From positions 1 to 47,042 of the forward strand of contig DMCY01000066.1 in NCBI GenBank assembly GCA_003451675.1: a stretch of 47,042 bases of DNA, read 5' to 3'. Position 1 is the stretch's first letter. Every line of letters begins with the position of its first letter. A program made the translations under genes and the position numbers. Source of the stretch: Candidatus Atribacteria bacterium (lineage in GTDB: Bacteria > Atribacterota > JS1 > SB-45 > 34-128). Positions 20,315 to 28,380 of this stretch are shown piece by piece. The notes below the pieces were generated by a model that saw only the letters and a program-made list of their open reading frames with translations, had not been told where the DNA came from and searched no databases.

Positions 20315-20959
20315 TTATCTCCTTAAAATTTTTAGCAACTCCTTAGCCTTATCTACCGCTGATGCAGCATCTGGGGCATATCCCTCTGCACCAATCTCAT
20401 CGGCAAATTCTTGGGTAACCGGTGCCCCTCCTACCATTACTTTAATCTTATTTCTTAAGCCTGCTTTTTTTAAAATAGTTATTACATCCATCATACCAAT
20501 CATAGTAGTAGTCAATAAAGCAGATATACCCACAATATCCGGTAGATGTTCCTGGGTGGCTTTTAAAAATTTTTCAGGAGAGACATCTATCCCTAAATCT
20601 ATAACTTCGAACCCTCCCCCTCTTAACATCATAGCCACCAAATTCTTGCCGATATCATGTAAATCGCCCTTGGCAGTACCGATTACTACTTTGCCCACGG
20701 CTTTTACTCCACTTTTAGTTAACCTGGGTTGAAGTAATTCTAACCCTCTATTCATTGCCTGAGAAGCCAATAATACTTCAGGGAGAAAAATTTCATTGTT
20801 CTTAAATTTTATTCCGACAATCTCCATCCCTTTAATTAAGCCCTGCTCTAAAATTTCCTTAGGATCTTTCTTTTCCTGTAAAGCTCTCAGAGTAATTTCT
20901 TTTACCCTGGAAACATCACCTCGAAATAGGACCTCTGACAACTCCTTTAGATCTACCAT
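20315..20959 (-). CDS. Cobalamin-binding corrinoid protein (MetH/MtbC type)
   Basis: Seen: 214 residues; helical cap domain (residues 1-85), then a Rossmann-like B12 domain with the DxHxxG signature (GDLHDIGKN, near residue 105), followed by GGAPVT. Known: binds cobalamin base-off with the histidine as lower ligand and shuttles methyl groups between two methyltransferases. A GGGGAG site precedes the ATG. Neighbours point to methyl-THF as donor, and the homocysteine domain at 44842-45738 is the likely acceptor partner. Could alternatively serve a methylamine or methoxy-compound system, but no MttB/MtaB partner is present. Confidence 0.88.
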   Translation of the reverse strand: MVDLKELSEVLFRGDVSRVKEITLRALQEKKDPKEILEQGLIKGMEIVGIKFKNNEIFLPEVLLASQAMNRGLELLQPRLTKSGVKAVGKVVIGTAKGDLHDIGKNLVAMMLRGGGFEVIDLGIDVSPEKFLKATQEHLPDIVGISALLTTTMIGMMDVITILKKAGLRNKIKVMVGGAPVTQEFADEIGAEGYAPDAASAVDKAKELLKILRR

Positions 20960-21003
20960 AGATTATCTCCCCCTTTAATTAAACTACTACCACTTAAAAA
21001 TTA

Positions 21004-22770
21004 TCAGTCATTAATAATTTTTAGTAATTCTCGAGCCGCCTTTTCTGGTCCTTTTTGTTCATATCCCGGAATACCTAACCTTGTTCTTAACTGGCCAACT
21101 TTAACTTTATTTTCAAATAGTTTATTGAAATATCTTGGGACAATCCTCTCATGCAATTCTTTATACTGTAAGGGTCCGAAAATATTGGCAAAATAGCTGC
21201 GCACCAAGCCTTTTTCTGTTGTAGTCCCCTTAGCTAATCGAGTCCCCTCTCGAAAGACCGCAAGCGCATCTCCTGCTGAAAAAAGTTCTTCAAAAATAGG
21301 ATGATTATCATCTACTTCTTCATAATTATTAGCATAAAGAAAATAATCTACTTTATACCCCTTTAATACTTCCTGCAAAGTAGTAATAGGTATGACCGCT
21401 CGAGCATTAATCTTATGAGGGCTCATAATAATAGATCGATCAATTACTCCAAAGGCATAGCCAGGTTGCAAATCATCTAACCTGACAAATGCACCCACTT
21501 CAGTACCATAGCTTTTTATCTCTCCTTCTTCGGTTATCTCCAGAGATCCCATATCATCATAGATAATAGTCATATCGCGAATATATTCCTTAGCTAAAAC
21601 TCTAAAAGACTCTAAAGACTCTGACTTTCCTGCTCCAGTATCTCCCACTATTACCAGATTAGCAGACTTTCCATTTTTTAAACAAATTCTTACCATTGCT
21701 CCATGAATAGGTAACCGTCCTCTCTTCATCATTACAATATTATGTAGAGTAAGTATCATCTTTTTGATATAGCCAAAATATCCCATTTCATCTCGGGCAG
21801 GCAACGCGGCTACTAAAAGATTGTTTTTCTCGTCATCGTGAAAAACCGTAGGAAGGTTGCCATATTTCTGTAAGGAAGTGGAAGAGACACCAAATAGATA
21901 AATTGCCTCAGGCGTCCTCAGAAGTTCCTCACCATGAGCTAATTCAAAAAGATTGGCCAGTGCTGTACCCAGACCAATAAATTTGTTATAAAAATAGAAA
22001 TAAATAATTAGCTCTCCAACCCTTGCTGGAAAACAAAGCCAATCTCGAGGATTTATTTTTACATCCTCTAGGGGATTTGTATCTACTTTCCTAAATTGCC
22101 CTGTTCTCTTATTCATTAAAGGATCAATAATAAGAGGTGGTTCGATTAAAATTTGAGTAATAAGAGGAATATCTCTTACTATTCTTTTATAAACCGAAGG
22201 AAGCTGATAATCTATGCTGGTAGTAATAAGACCAACCTGGCAACCAGCGGGTACCTGGCGGTATATTCGCGGATGATCCCCAGTTATATTTTCACAAATA
22301 TTCCGATAGGTTTTTCTCACTAAATGATTAAGTTGTTCAATAGTTTGGTTAAAAGCCCGGTAAGGCTTTTTATAAGATTTTACTCCTTCTTCCTCTTCTA
22401 GATCATATTTTATAAAAAAACGTTCATGGTCCCGCCAGAAGTCATATAACCTCTCTACAAATTGATGAAAAAGATAAGAATTTCTTAAAAGCAGCTCAAA
22501 TTGAGAATTGGTTTTAGAAACCTCCTCTATGCTACTATCTTTACATAATAAAAGAAAACTGTTTAATATAAACTCTTCTTTGATAGATTCGGGAATATCT
22601 TTAAAAATTCTTAATAGAGGAGAATCTTTTTTCTTCAAATATTTTAAATATTTTTGAAGTACTTTTTTAAATAACTCACTCTTTATCAACTCTTCACTGT
22701 CCTGGCAAATTCCCCTATTACTTTTAATAACCACTTGTTTATCATAAAAATGGTATTTTTCGTTTATCAT
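21004..22770 (-). CDS. Uncharacterised P-loop protein of the PEP carboxykinase / HPr kinase superfamily
   Basis: Seen: 588 residues. The C-terminal half has a P-loop (GDTGAGKS, residues 376-383), preceded by PIHGAMVRI and followed by a DDMG segment near residue 407, the arrangement found in ATP-type PEP carboxykinase and HprK. The N-terminal 330 residues are charged and helical with no domain I recognise. There is no membrane segment. The stop is TGA followed at once by TAA. Neighbours: proC upstream, corrinoid methyl transfer genes downstream. Inferred: a nucleotide-dependent kinase or carboxykinase relative. I cannot assign the substrate, and it is far enough from true PckA that a PEPCK label would be unsafe. 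Confidence 0.6.
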   Translation of the reverse strand: MINEKYHFYDKQVVIKSNRGICQDSEELIKSELFKKVLQKYLKYLKKKDSPLLRIFKDIPESIKEEFILNSFLLLCKDSSIEEVSKTNSQFELLLRNSYLFHQFVERLYDFWRDHERFFIKYDLEEEEGVKSYKKPYRAFNQTIEQLNHLVRKTYRNICENITGDHPRIYRQVPAGCQVGLITTSIDYQLPSVYKRIVRDIPLITQILIEPPLIIDPLMNKRTGQFRKVDTNPLEDVKINPRDWLCFPARVGELIIYFYFYNKFIGLGTALANLFELAHGEELLRTPEAIYLFGVSSTSLQKYGNLPTVFHDDEKNNLLVAALPARDEMGYFGYIKKMILTLHNIVMMKRGRLPIHGAMVRICLKNGKSANLVIVGDTGAGKSESLESFRVLAKEYIRDMTIIYDDMGSLEITEEGEIKSYGTEVGAFVRLDDLQPGYAFGVIDRSIIMSPHKINARAVIPITTLQEVLKGYKVDYFLYANNYEEVDDNHPIFEELFSAGDALAVFREGTRLAKGTTTEKGLVRSYFANIFGPLQYKELHERIVPRYFNKLFENKVKVGQLRTRLGIPGYEQKGPEKAARELLKIIND

Positions 22771-22808
22771 ATTTCTCAGTTTTAACCCCCTATTTATTAA
22801 ATAATTTT

Positions 22809-23624
22809 TTACCGAGAAAGTTCTTTGGATTTTTCGGTAGCTCTGCTGATTGCCTTAATGAGAGTCACCCTTATCCCCCCATCTTCTAACTCCATCAATC
22901 CATCTACCGTAACCCCCGCCGGAGTAGTCACTGCATCCTTTAATAAAGCTGGATGCATCCCTGTTTTTAATACCATTTTTGCTGCACCTAACAAGGTTTG
23001 GGCACTTAATTTTTGAGCCAATTCTCGAGGTAAACCCATTCTTACTCCACCTTCAGTTAGGGACTCAATAATTATATAAGTATAAGCTGGCCCACTGCCT
23101 GATAAGGCTGTAACTACATCCATTAATTCTTCCCGGTAAACAACCTCCACTAATCCCACTGCTCCAAAGATATCTATAGCCATCTGAATGTGGTTTTTAT
23201 CAATATACTTTCCCGGACAAAGAACAGTCATACCTTCATTGATTAAGGCAGGGGTATTGGGCATAGCCCTGATTACCGGAATATTCTTTTCCAAACATTC
23301 CTCTATGAATTGAGTACTGGTAGCCGCAGCAATGGATATTATTAACTGTCTTTCTGTAACCTCCTCTTTAACTTCAGAAATTACCTTCTTCATCATCTGG
23401 GGTTTAACAGCCAGAATAATTATATCTTTTCCTAAAACCATTTCTTTATTATCAATATAAGTCCTGACGTCATATTTTTTACTTATCTCTTTTGCGTGTT
23501 CTTCTTGAGCAGTACTGCCGCTTAAATTTTCTTTCTTTGCTAAATTATTTTTAATCATACTATTAAGCAGGGTTTCCCCCATTTTGCCCACTCCGATTAT
23601 AGCAATTTTTTTATTAGTAAGCAT
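22809..23624 (-). CDS. proC: Pyrroline-5-carboxylate reductase
   Basis: Seen: 271 residues with N-terminal NAD(P) fold (IAIIGVGKMGETLL), AVKPQMM, the proline-binding RAMPNTPAL motif, and the C-terminal ALSGSGPAY and DAVTTPAGVT motifs. Full family length. Known: the last step of proline synthesis from glutamate. A GAAAGGGG site lies 13 bases upstream, rather far. No other proline gene (proA, proB) is in the window. A REP-like repeat separates it from the UPF0280 gene upstream. Confidence 0.95.
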   Translation of the reverse strand: MLTNKKIAIIGVGKMGETLLNSMIKNNLAKKENLSGSTAQEEHAKEISKKYDVRTYIDNKEMVLGKDIIILAVKPQMMKKVISEVKEEVTERQLIISIAAATSTQFIEECLEKNIPVIRAMPNTPALINEGMTVLCPGKYIDKNHIQMAIDIFGAVGLVEVVYREELMDVVTALSGSGPAYTYIIIESLTEGGVRMGLPRELAQKLSAQTLLGAAKMVLKTGMHPALLKDAVTTPAGVTVDGLMELEDGGIRVTLIKAISRATEKSKELSR

Positions 23625-23720
23625 AATATTTGTATTTCCCCTTTCGATAAAAAATGTTTAATTTTTAAATTTACCAATTCTCAATCCAATAGTATACCTA
23701 GTAGTTCGTTTTCTAAATAC

Positions 23721-23862
23721 CTTTACATCTCGTTCTGTCATTGCGAGGAGCAAAGCAAGCCTGCCCCAGCGAAAGCAGGGGAAGCAATCCCTTGATTTGC
23801 AAGGCTTGAGATTGCTTCGCTATCGCTCGCAATGACAAATCATTGTAATATTATTAAGGAAA
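23721..23862. repeat. CATTGCGAGG repeat, copy 1
   Basis: A 142-base unit nearly identical to 25170-25312. Its ends CATTGCGAG and CTCGCAATG are inverted complements, and inner AGCAATC and GATTGCT segments are also inverted, so it folds into a long hairpin. Of the roughly 340 gene-free bases here, the rest (23625-23720 and 23863-23967) shows nothing recognisable. Confidence 0.85.
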
Positions 23863-23967
23863 AGCCTACTAGTGCAGATCATCCACACCCAGCCTTCATC
23901 AGTCTATCAGCCCACAAAATCTCATCTTAAGGCAAAAAATGCATAAAGGGTTGTTTATCATCTTTTT

Positions 23968-24720
23968 CTATTTTACCACAGTAAAGTTGATATCTCCCCA
24001 GAGACCCATTTTATCATCTTTTATTATTACTACACCCTTTACCCTTTTTATCTTTTGGGCATAAATTAATCCTTTATCTATATCTTCTTTAGTTTTTATT
24101 ATATTACCTATTGCTGTAGCAGCGGCGTCAGCAATTAAAACAGAATCAGAAATTACAGTAACCGCGTCCGCCTTCCCAAAACTTAAAGAAGGACCCACCA
24201 TGCCAGAAGATGTGCAAATCCCTATATAATTTTCTTTTGCCTCTATCTTTAAAATAATTCTCTGGCTAAAAGGAGAACTCCCTGCAAATATACTCACTTT
24301 TCTCACTTTATTACTCTTAATAAAAATATCCCCACCATTTTCTATAATTACTTCTGAAGAATAATTTAAAAGTTCTTCCCCTACAAATTCAGCTATTGCT
24401 CCTGCCACTGCAGCCATAGGCCCAACTCCACATAAGGCTGTTGTGTGAATCATAGACTTGATTATCTCGGGAGCCTTTTTATCCTGAGAATAGGGCAAAA
24501 GAGTGCTTTTAAATAAAGGGTGGCTATCTATATAATTCTCTATCTGTCCTCTAAAGTTTAAAAGCATCTGTCGGGTATAGAAACTTAATTCTTGATTTGC
24601 CCTTATATATAGATCACTTTCCGCTTCCTTTACTTGAAAAGGGATTAAATCCTTTCCTTCAATTAAATTTCGATATTTCCTTTCTTTATATTCTATTTTA
24701 TTAGTTTGAGGAAAAATCAT
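23968..24720 (-). CDS. UPF0280 family (COG2122) protein, homocysteine biosynthesis
   Basis: Seen: 250 residues of the ApbE-like fold: VIIENGGDIFI in the middle, GICTSSGMVGPS and GKADAVTVIS, then ADAAATAIGN. Known: COG2122 proteins were linked genetically to homocysteine formation from aspartate semialdehyde and sulfide in Methanosarcina, together with the DUF39 and NIL-ferredoxin proteins. Here it directly follows both on the same strand (30 bases after the NIL-ferredoxin gene). Inferred: electron or flavin handling for the sulfurtransferase. The exact biochemical role is unsettled in the family. Confidence 0.85.
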   Translation of the reverse strand: MIFPQTNKIEYKERKYRNLIEGKDLIPFQVKEAESDLYIRANQELSFYTRQMLLNFRGQIENYIDSHPLFKSTLLPYSQDKKAPEIIKSMIHTTALCGVGPMAAVAGAIAEFVGEELLNYSSEVIIENGGDIFIKSNKVRKVSIFAGSSPFSQRIILKIEAKENYIGICTSSGMVGPSLSFGKADAVTVISDSVLIADAAATAIGNIIKTKEDIDKGLIYAQKIKRVKGVVIIKDDKMGLWGDINFTVVK

Positions 24721-24750
24721 TGCTTTTCTTCTCGCTTACTTTAATCTTTT

Positions 24751-25158
24751 TTAAAAAATGACTTTAATTGCCTTTAAAGGACAAGCCTCTACACAATTAC
24801 CACAAACAATACACTTTTCGTAATCAAACTTTAACTTAAAAGTTTCTTTGTCTAAAGATAATACACCGGTCGGACAAATAGAGATACAAGCTCCACAATC
24901 AATGCATTTCTTCTCATCCCAGATTACCTCTTGCTCTAATAGCTCAATTCCTACACCTATCTGCCTGACAAAGTTTAAGCCTTCTTCTATCTGCTTAGCC
25001 TCTCCCTTGAGTTCTAAAACTAATTTCCCTCCCAAACTTGGTTCAAATTTTGCCTGTAAAATATTTACCCACAAGTTATAATCTTTTATCAGCTGGTAGG
25101 TTACCGGTCTTTCTACATTTTCAGGAGAAAAAGTAAATATCACTTTCTTGCTTAACAT
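24751..25158 (-). CDS. NIL-domain ferredoxin, 2x[4Fe-4S], partner of aspartate-semialdehyde sulfurtransferase
   Basis: Seen: 135 residues; NIL domain in residues 1-75 (the region also found in methionine transporter ATPases), then two [4Fe-4S] motifs, C85/C88/C91/C95 and C116/C119/C122/C126. AAGGAA precedes the ATG. Known: the homologous MA1822-type protein acts with the DUF39 protein in reductive insertion of sulfide to make homocysteine. It is separated from the DUF39 gene by a mobile-looking repeat. Confidence 0.88.
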   Translation of the reverse strand: MLSKKVIFTFSPENVERPVTYQLIKDYNLWVNILQAKFEPSLGGKLVLELKGEAKQIEEGLNFVRQIGVGIELLEQEVIWDEKKCIDCGACISICPTGVLSLDKETFKLKFDYEKCIVCGNCVEACPLKAIKVIF

Positions 25159-25169
25159 TTAAACCATTC

Positions 25170-25312
25170 CTTTACATTTTATTCTGTCATTGCGAGGAGC
25201 GAAGCAAGCCTGCCCCAGCGAAAGCAGGGGAAGCAATCCCTTAATTTGTAAGGGCTTGAGATTGCTTCGCTATCGCTCGCAATGATAAATCATTGTAATA
25301 TTATTAAGGAAA
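25170..25312. repeat. CATTGCGAGG repeat, copy 2
   Basis: A 143-base near-identical direct copy of 23721-23862, 1449 bases away, in the same orientation. The two copies flank exactly the NIL-ferredoxin and UPF0280 genes. Differences are a handful of substitutions and one extra base. Confidence 0.85.
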
Positions 25313-25340
25313 CACTTGCTACTTATATAGTAAATTAGTG

Positions 25341-25389
25341 ACCGGATTTATCTGACCCGGTTCTTTACGGGCTCGATGAATCGAACCCC
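25341..25389. repeat. Two short hairpins downstream of the DUF39 gene
   Basis: ACCGG/CCGGT ends pair in 25341-25361, and GGG-TCGAT / ATCGA-CCC arms pair in 25369-25389. The second starts 3 bases beyond the DUF39 stop on the minus strand. It resembles REP-like GGGTTCGATTCATCGA palindromes recalled from other genomes. It may end the transcript, but there is no good U-run. Confidence 0.5.
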
Positions 25390-25391
25390 TT

Positions 25392-26552
25392 TTAATGAAT
25401 TTCTAATAAAGGTTTGAATTTATTCTCTTTAGGCAATTTCTGAATAGGTTCTTGTAATAAAAACTCACCTTTTAATATCTCTTCCTTTAATTTTTGGGCA
25501 ATTTCTCGAGCTTTAGCATAACTGGAAAGAGGAGAAACGGGAACATCTTTCCCCCGAATGGTGATATTCCCCTCCCTTAATTGTTTATAATTTATCTTGC
25601 CCAAAGAAGGCTTTTTTAAATGAGGAAAACTATAATCAATTATCTCAGTCCATATATCTTCGTCTTTTACAGACACACTTTTCATTATTTCACTATTTAA
25701 AATGGGAATTGGTATTCCTATCCCTACTACCAAAGTGACTCCATACCCTTTAAAAGTTGCTGCACGAATATAATCTGTGCTCATCTCTTTTAAATCTCCG
25801 ATTACTGCCAATGTTCCACCTTTGTGGATGCTTTTTCCACTTTCATCTTTTATTACTTGAGGATAAAATTGAGTTCCTTCCCAAACTATATAACCTTGTG
25901 CCCCACCTAAAAATATTCGAGTACCTATACCAATAGTTGTAAATTCAGGATCGTTAAGCAAAGGGCTCAATTGGCCACTGGTAGAATAACTTGCATTCCC
26001 TAAATCGGGAAGTAAAATCCCCATATAGGTGTATATTTTTCTTTCAGAAGTATTCACTGCCACATTATAGTTTTGATAACCATTTCGAGGATTAAATAAA
26101 ATTGCCTGATTTATACTTTTTTTAGTTATATAAGTTTCTATTTCCCGTCGTGGATAGCAATCTGTACCCTGGGATATAGCCTTTAATTTGATCTTTTTCC
26201 CTGAAATTAAATCTTCAATGACATGAGCTCCTCCATATTCCATCCTTCTACTTTCAGAAAGCTGGGTAGCACCTATATAGGCATCTACTGCTGCTAATCC
26301 CGCATAAGCCTCTACATCGTTTAACCAAACTTTTTGCATTCGGATAGGAGGATCGCTATGCCCGAAATTAAGTATTCCCCCTGAGGAACACATTGGCCCA
26401 AAAGTACCGGTAGTAACCACATCAATTTCTTCTGTAGCCTTTTCTATGCCCTTTTTTTCAACCATAGGAATAATTTCTTCGGCAGTTACTATTACTGCCT
26501 TACCGTTTCTAATTTTGGTATTAATTTCTTCATAAGTTCTCTTTACAGTCAT
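25392..26552 (-). CDS. DUF39 (COG1900) L-aspartate semialdehyde sulfurtransferase, homocysteine biosynthesis
   Basis: Seen: 386 residues with the family landmarks GTFGPMCSSGG (C55) and SQGTDCYPRRE (C132), the two cysteines expected for persulfide chemistry, and GGAQGYIVWEGTQ. The CBS pair found at the C-terminus of archaeal homologues is absent, as is common in bacteria. Known: with the NIL-ferredoxin it converts aspartate semialdehyde plus sulfide to homocysteine, bypassing O-acylhomoserine and cystathionine. It follows cimA after 127 bases in the same direction. It would supply the substrate of the split methionine synthase in this window. Confidence 0.88.
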   Translation of the reverse strand: MTVKRTYEEINTKIRNGKAVIVTAEEIIPMVEKKGIEKATEEIDVVTTGTFGPMCSSGGILNFGHSDPPIRMQKVWLNDVEAYAGLAAVDAYIGATQLSESRRMEYGGAHVIEDLISGKKIKLKAISQGTDCYPRREIETYITKKSINQAILFNPRNGYQNYNVAVNTSERKIYTYMGILLPDLGNASYSTSGQLSPLLNDPEFTTIGIGTRIFLGGAQGYIVWEGTQFYPQVIKDESGKSIHKGGTLAVIGDLKEMSTDYIRAATFKGYGVTLVVGIGIPIPILNSEIMKSVSVKDEDIWTEIIDYSFPHLKKPSLGKINYKQLREGNITIRGKDVPVSPLSSYAKAREIAQKLKEEILKGEFLLQEPIQKLPKENKFKPLLEIH

Positions 26553-26679
26553 AAAATAAATTCTCCAAATTCAACTATATTTATATTATCAAATTACAAA
26601 CGCGTCGTATTTTTACTAGTTTTATAATTCTATTTTTATATTTATTTCTCTTAACTGAAAAATACTAAACGCCTATTAT

Positions 26680-28242
26680 TTATTCTCTATGCTTATTATT
26701 TTCTCTCTGCAACGCAACTATATTTAACATCTTTTCGGTTGCTTCTATAGCTGCCAAAACTTGATCAGGGTTAATCCCTTTGGTAATAAAAGTTTTATGA
26801 TTTTGCCATCCCCAGGTAATGGTACACTGCACTAAGGCATCTGTTTTTCCTCCTGGAGGTATATTAACCGTATAATCCAAAAGCGTTGGCAACGGATAAT
26901 CTATTCTTTTTGCTATTTTTCTAATGGCATTCATAAATGCATCATATCCCCCATCTCCTTGGGCACTCTCTTCTAATTCTATCTCTTTATCCTTTCCTTT
27001 ATCTTTATACAGCAATTTAACTACAGCAATAGGCTTTAACTCCATACTGGTTACTATATTGCATAATTCCAATCTAAAGGTCTTTTCTTGAAGTGTTTCC
27101 AAAACATCTGAAATAATATAAGGTAAATCCCCTGCTGTAATAGTTTCTTTTCTATCACCAAGTTCAATAATTCTCTCTAACACACGTTTTTTTTGTGCTT
27201 TAGTAAGTTCAATGTCAATTTCCTCTAAATTGTATTCTAAATTAGATTTTCCACTTAATTTACCCAAAGAATACTGCCTCTTACGGTTAAACCGTTCGGG
27301 AAAAAGAGAGGTAACATAAAGATTGCCCTTTTTATCTCCATCTGCATGAATCCCAGCGGTCTGTGTAAAGACATTAGAACCACATATGGGCTTATTAAAA
27401 GCTATTCGTTGTCCAGAAAAAGCTTCAACTGTTTTACTGAGATGAAATAAGTATTTTTCTTTAATTCTTGTTTTAATTTTAAGAAAATCGTGAAGCCCAA
27501 CCACCACTTCCTCTAAGGGAGCATTTCCCGTACGTTCACCCATGCCATTGACTGTGCAATGTACTCCTTTTATCCCTGCTTCTACGGCTATTAAAGTATT
27601 TGCCGTGGCTACACCATAATCATTGTGGGCATGAAAATCAAAATTAAGATTGGGATACCTTACTAAAATTTCTTTAATAAATTCATAAACTTGGGAAGAA
27701 TAAAGAATTCCAAGTGTATCAGGTAACATAAACCGCTTTATTGGTTCTTCTTGAAGACTATTTAAAAGATAATAAACGTAATCTCGAGAATTAACCATTC
27801 CCTGAGACCAATCTTCCAAATATATATTACAAGTAATCCCCTTTTTATTAGCATATGCAACAGTTTCTTTTATATCTTGAGCATGCTGTTCTTTGGTCTT
27901 TCTTAGTTGATTTTTTAGGTGATTCATCGATCCTTTGCTAAGGATATTCATTACTTTTCCGCCAAAATTATAGATCCAATCGACCGATTCTGTCTTGTCT
28001 ACAAACCCCAAAATTTCTATCTTCTCTACACAGTTAGACTTTTTAGCCCAATCAATTATTTCGGCCACAGATTGTTCTTCTCCTTTACTCACTTTAGCAC
28101 TGGCAATTTCAATTCTATCTACTTTTACATCTTCCAGTAAAATCTTGGCAATAGTTAATTTCTCCTGGGGAGAATAACTCACACCCTTCATTTGTTCTCC
28201 GTCTCTTAAAGTAGTATCCATTATTTCTATTTTCTTGTTCAT
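26680..28242 (-). CDS. cimA: (R)-citramalate synthase, Leptospira type
   Basis: Seen: 520 residues; DTTLRDGEQ at the start, catalytic barrel with HAHNDYG and NGMGERTGNAPLE, then TAGIHADGDKKGNLY, and a C-terminal regulatory domain with EGDGGYDAF-like and IPPGGKTDALV motifs. The pattern closely follows the Leptospira citramalate synthase as I recall it, and differs from the LeuA encoded next to it. The ATG at 28242 is chosen over a TTG at 28248 because AAGGAAG stands 9 bases before the ATG. Known: condenses acetyl-CoA and pyruvate for threonine-independent isoleucine synthesis. LeuCD/LeuB can then carry the product on to 2-oxobutyrate. Confidence 0.88.
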   Translation of the reverse strand: MNKKIEIMDTTLRDGEQMKGVSYSPQEKLTIAKILLEDVKVDRIEIASAKVSKGEEQSVAEIIDWAKKSNCVEKIEILGFVDKTESVDWIYNFGGKVMNILSKGSMNHLKNQLRKTKEQHAQDIKETVAYANKKGITCNIYLEDWSQGMVNSRDYVYYLLNSLQEEPIKRFMLPDTLGILYSSQVYEFIKEILVRYPNLNFDFHAHNDYGVATANTLIAVEAGIKGVHCTVNGMGERTGNAPLEEVVVGLHDFLKIKTRIKEKYLFHLSKTVEAFSGQRIAFNKPICGSNVFTQTAGIHADGDKKGNLYVTSLFPERFNRKRQYSLGKLSGKSNLEYNLEEIDIELTKAQKKRVLERIIELGDRKETITAGDLPYIISDVLETLQEKTFRLELCNIVTSMELKPIAVVKLLYKDKGKDKEIELEESAQGDGGYDAFMNAIRKIAKRIDYPLPTLLDYTVNIPPGGKTDALVQCTITWGWQNHKTFITKGINPDQVLAAIEATEKMLNIVALQRENNKHRE

Positions 28243-28260
28243 TTTCAATCACTTCCTTTT

Positions 28261-28380
28261 AATTAGTCGTTAGCACTTAGTTAGCTGGTTAACTGGTTTG
28301 TTGGTTAATTAGTTTAGTATTAATTCTTCAATATACTCATTCCTCAACTAGCTAACCAGGTAACTAACCAACTAACTAAC
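28261..28380. repeat. GTTAG-rich intergenic repeat, copy (b)
   Basis: About 120 bases between leuA and cimA. The left half (TTAGCTGGTTAACTGG) and right half (CTAGCTAACCAGGTAAC) are inverted; the centre has TTAGTTTAGTATTAATTC. It shares this centre with copies at 30815 and 38385. The leuA stop TAG (28378-28376) is formed by the repeat edge. Confidence 0.8.

Noticed and set aside
25369..25389. tRNA fragment (GTTCGATTC looks like a T-loop)
   Set aside because: The flanks do not form acceptor, D or anticodon arms. It is a simple hairpin matching a REP-like palindrome.
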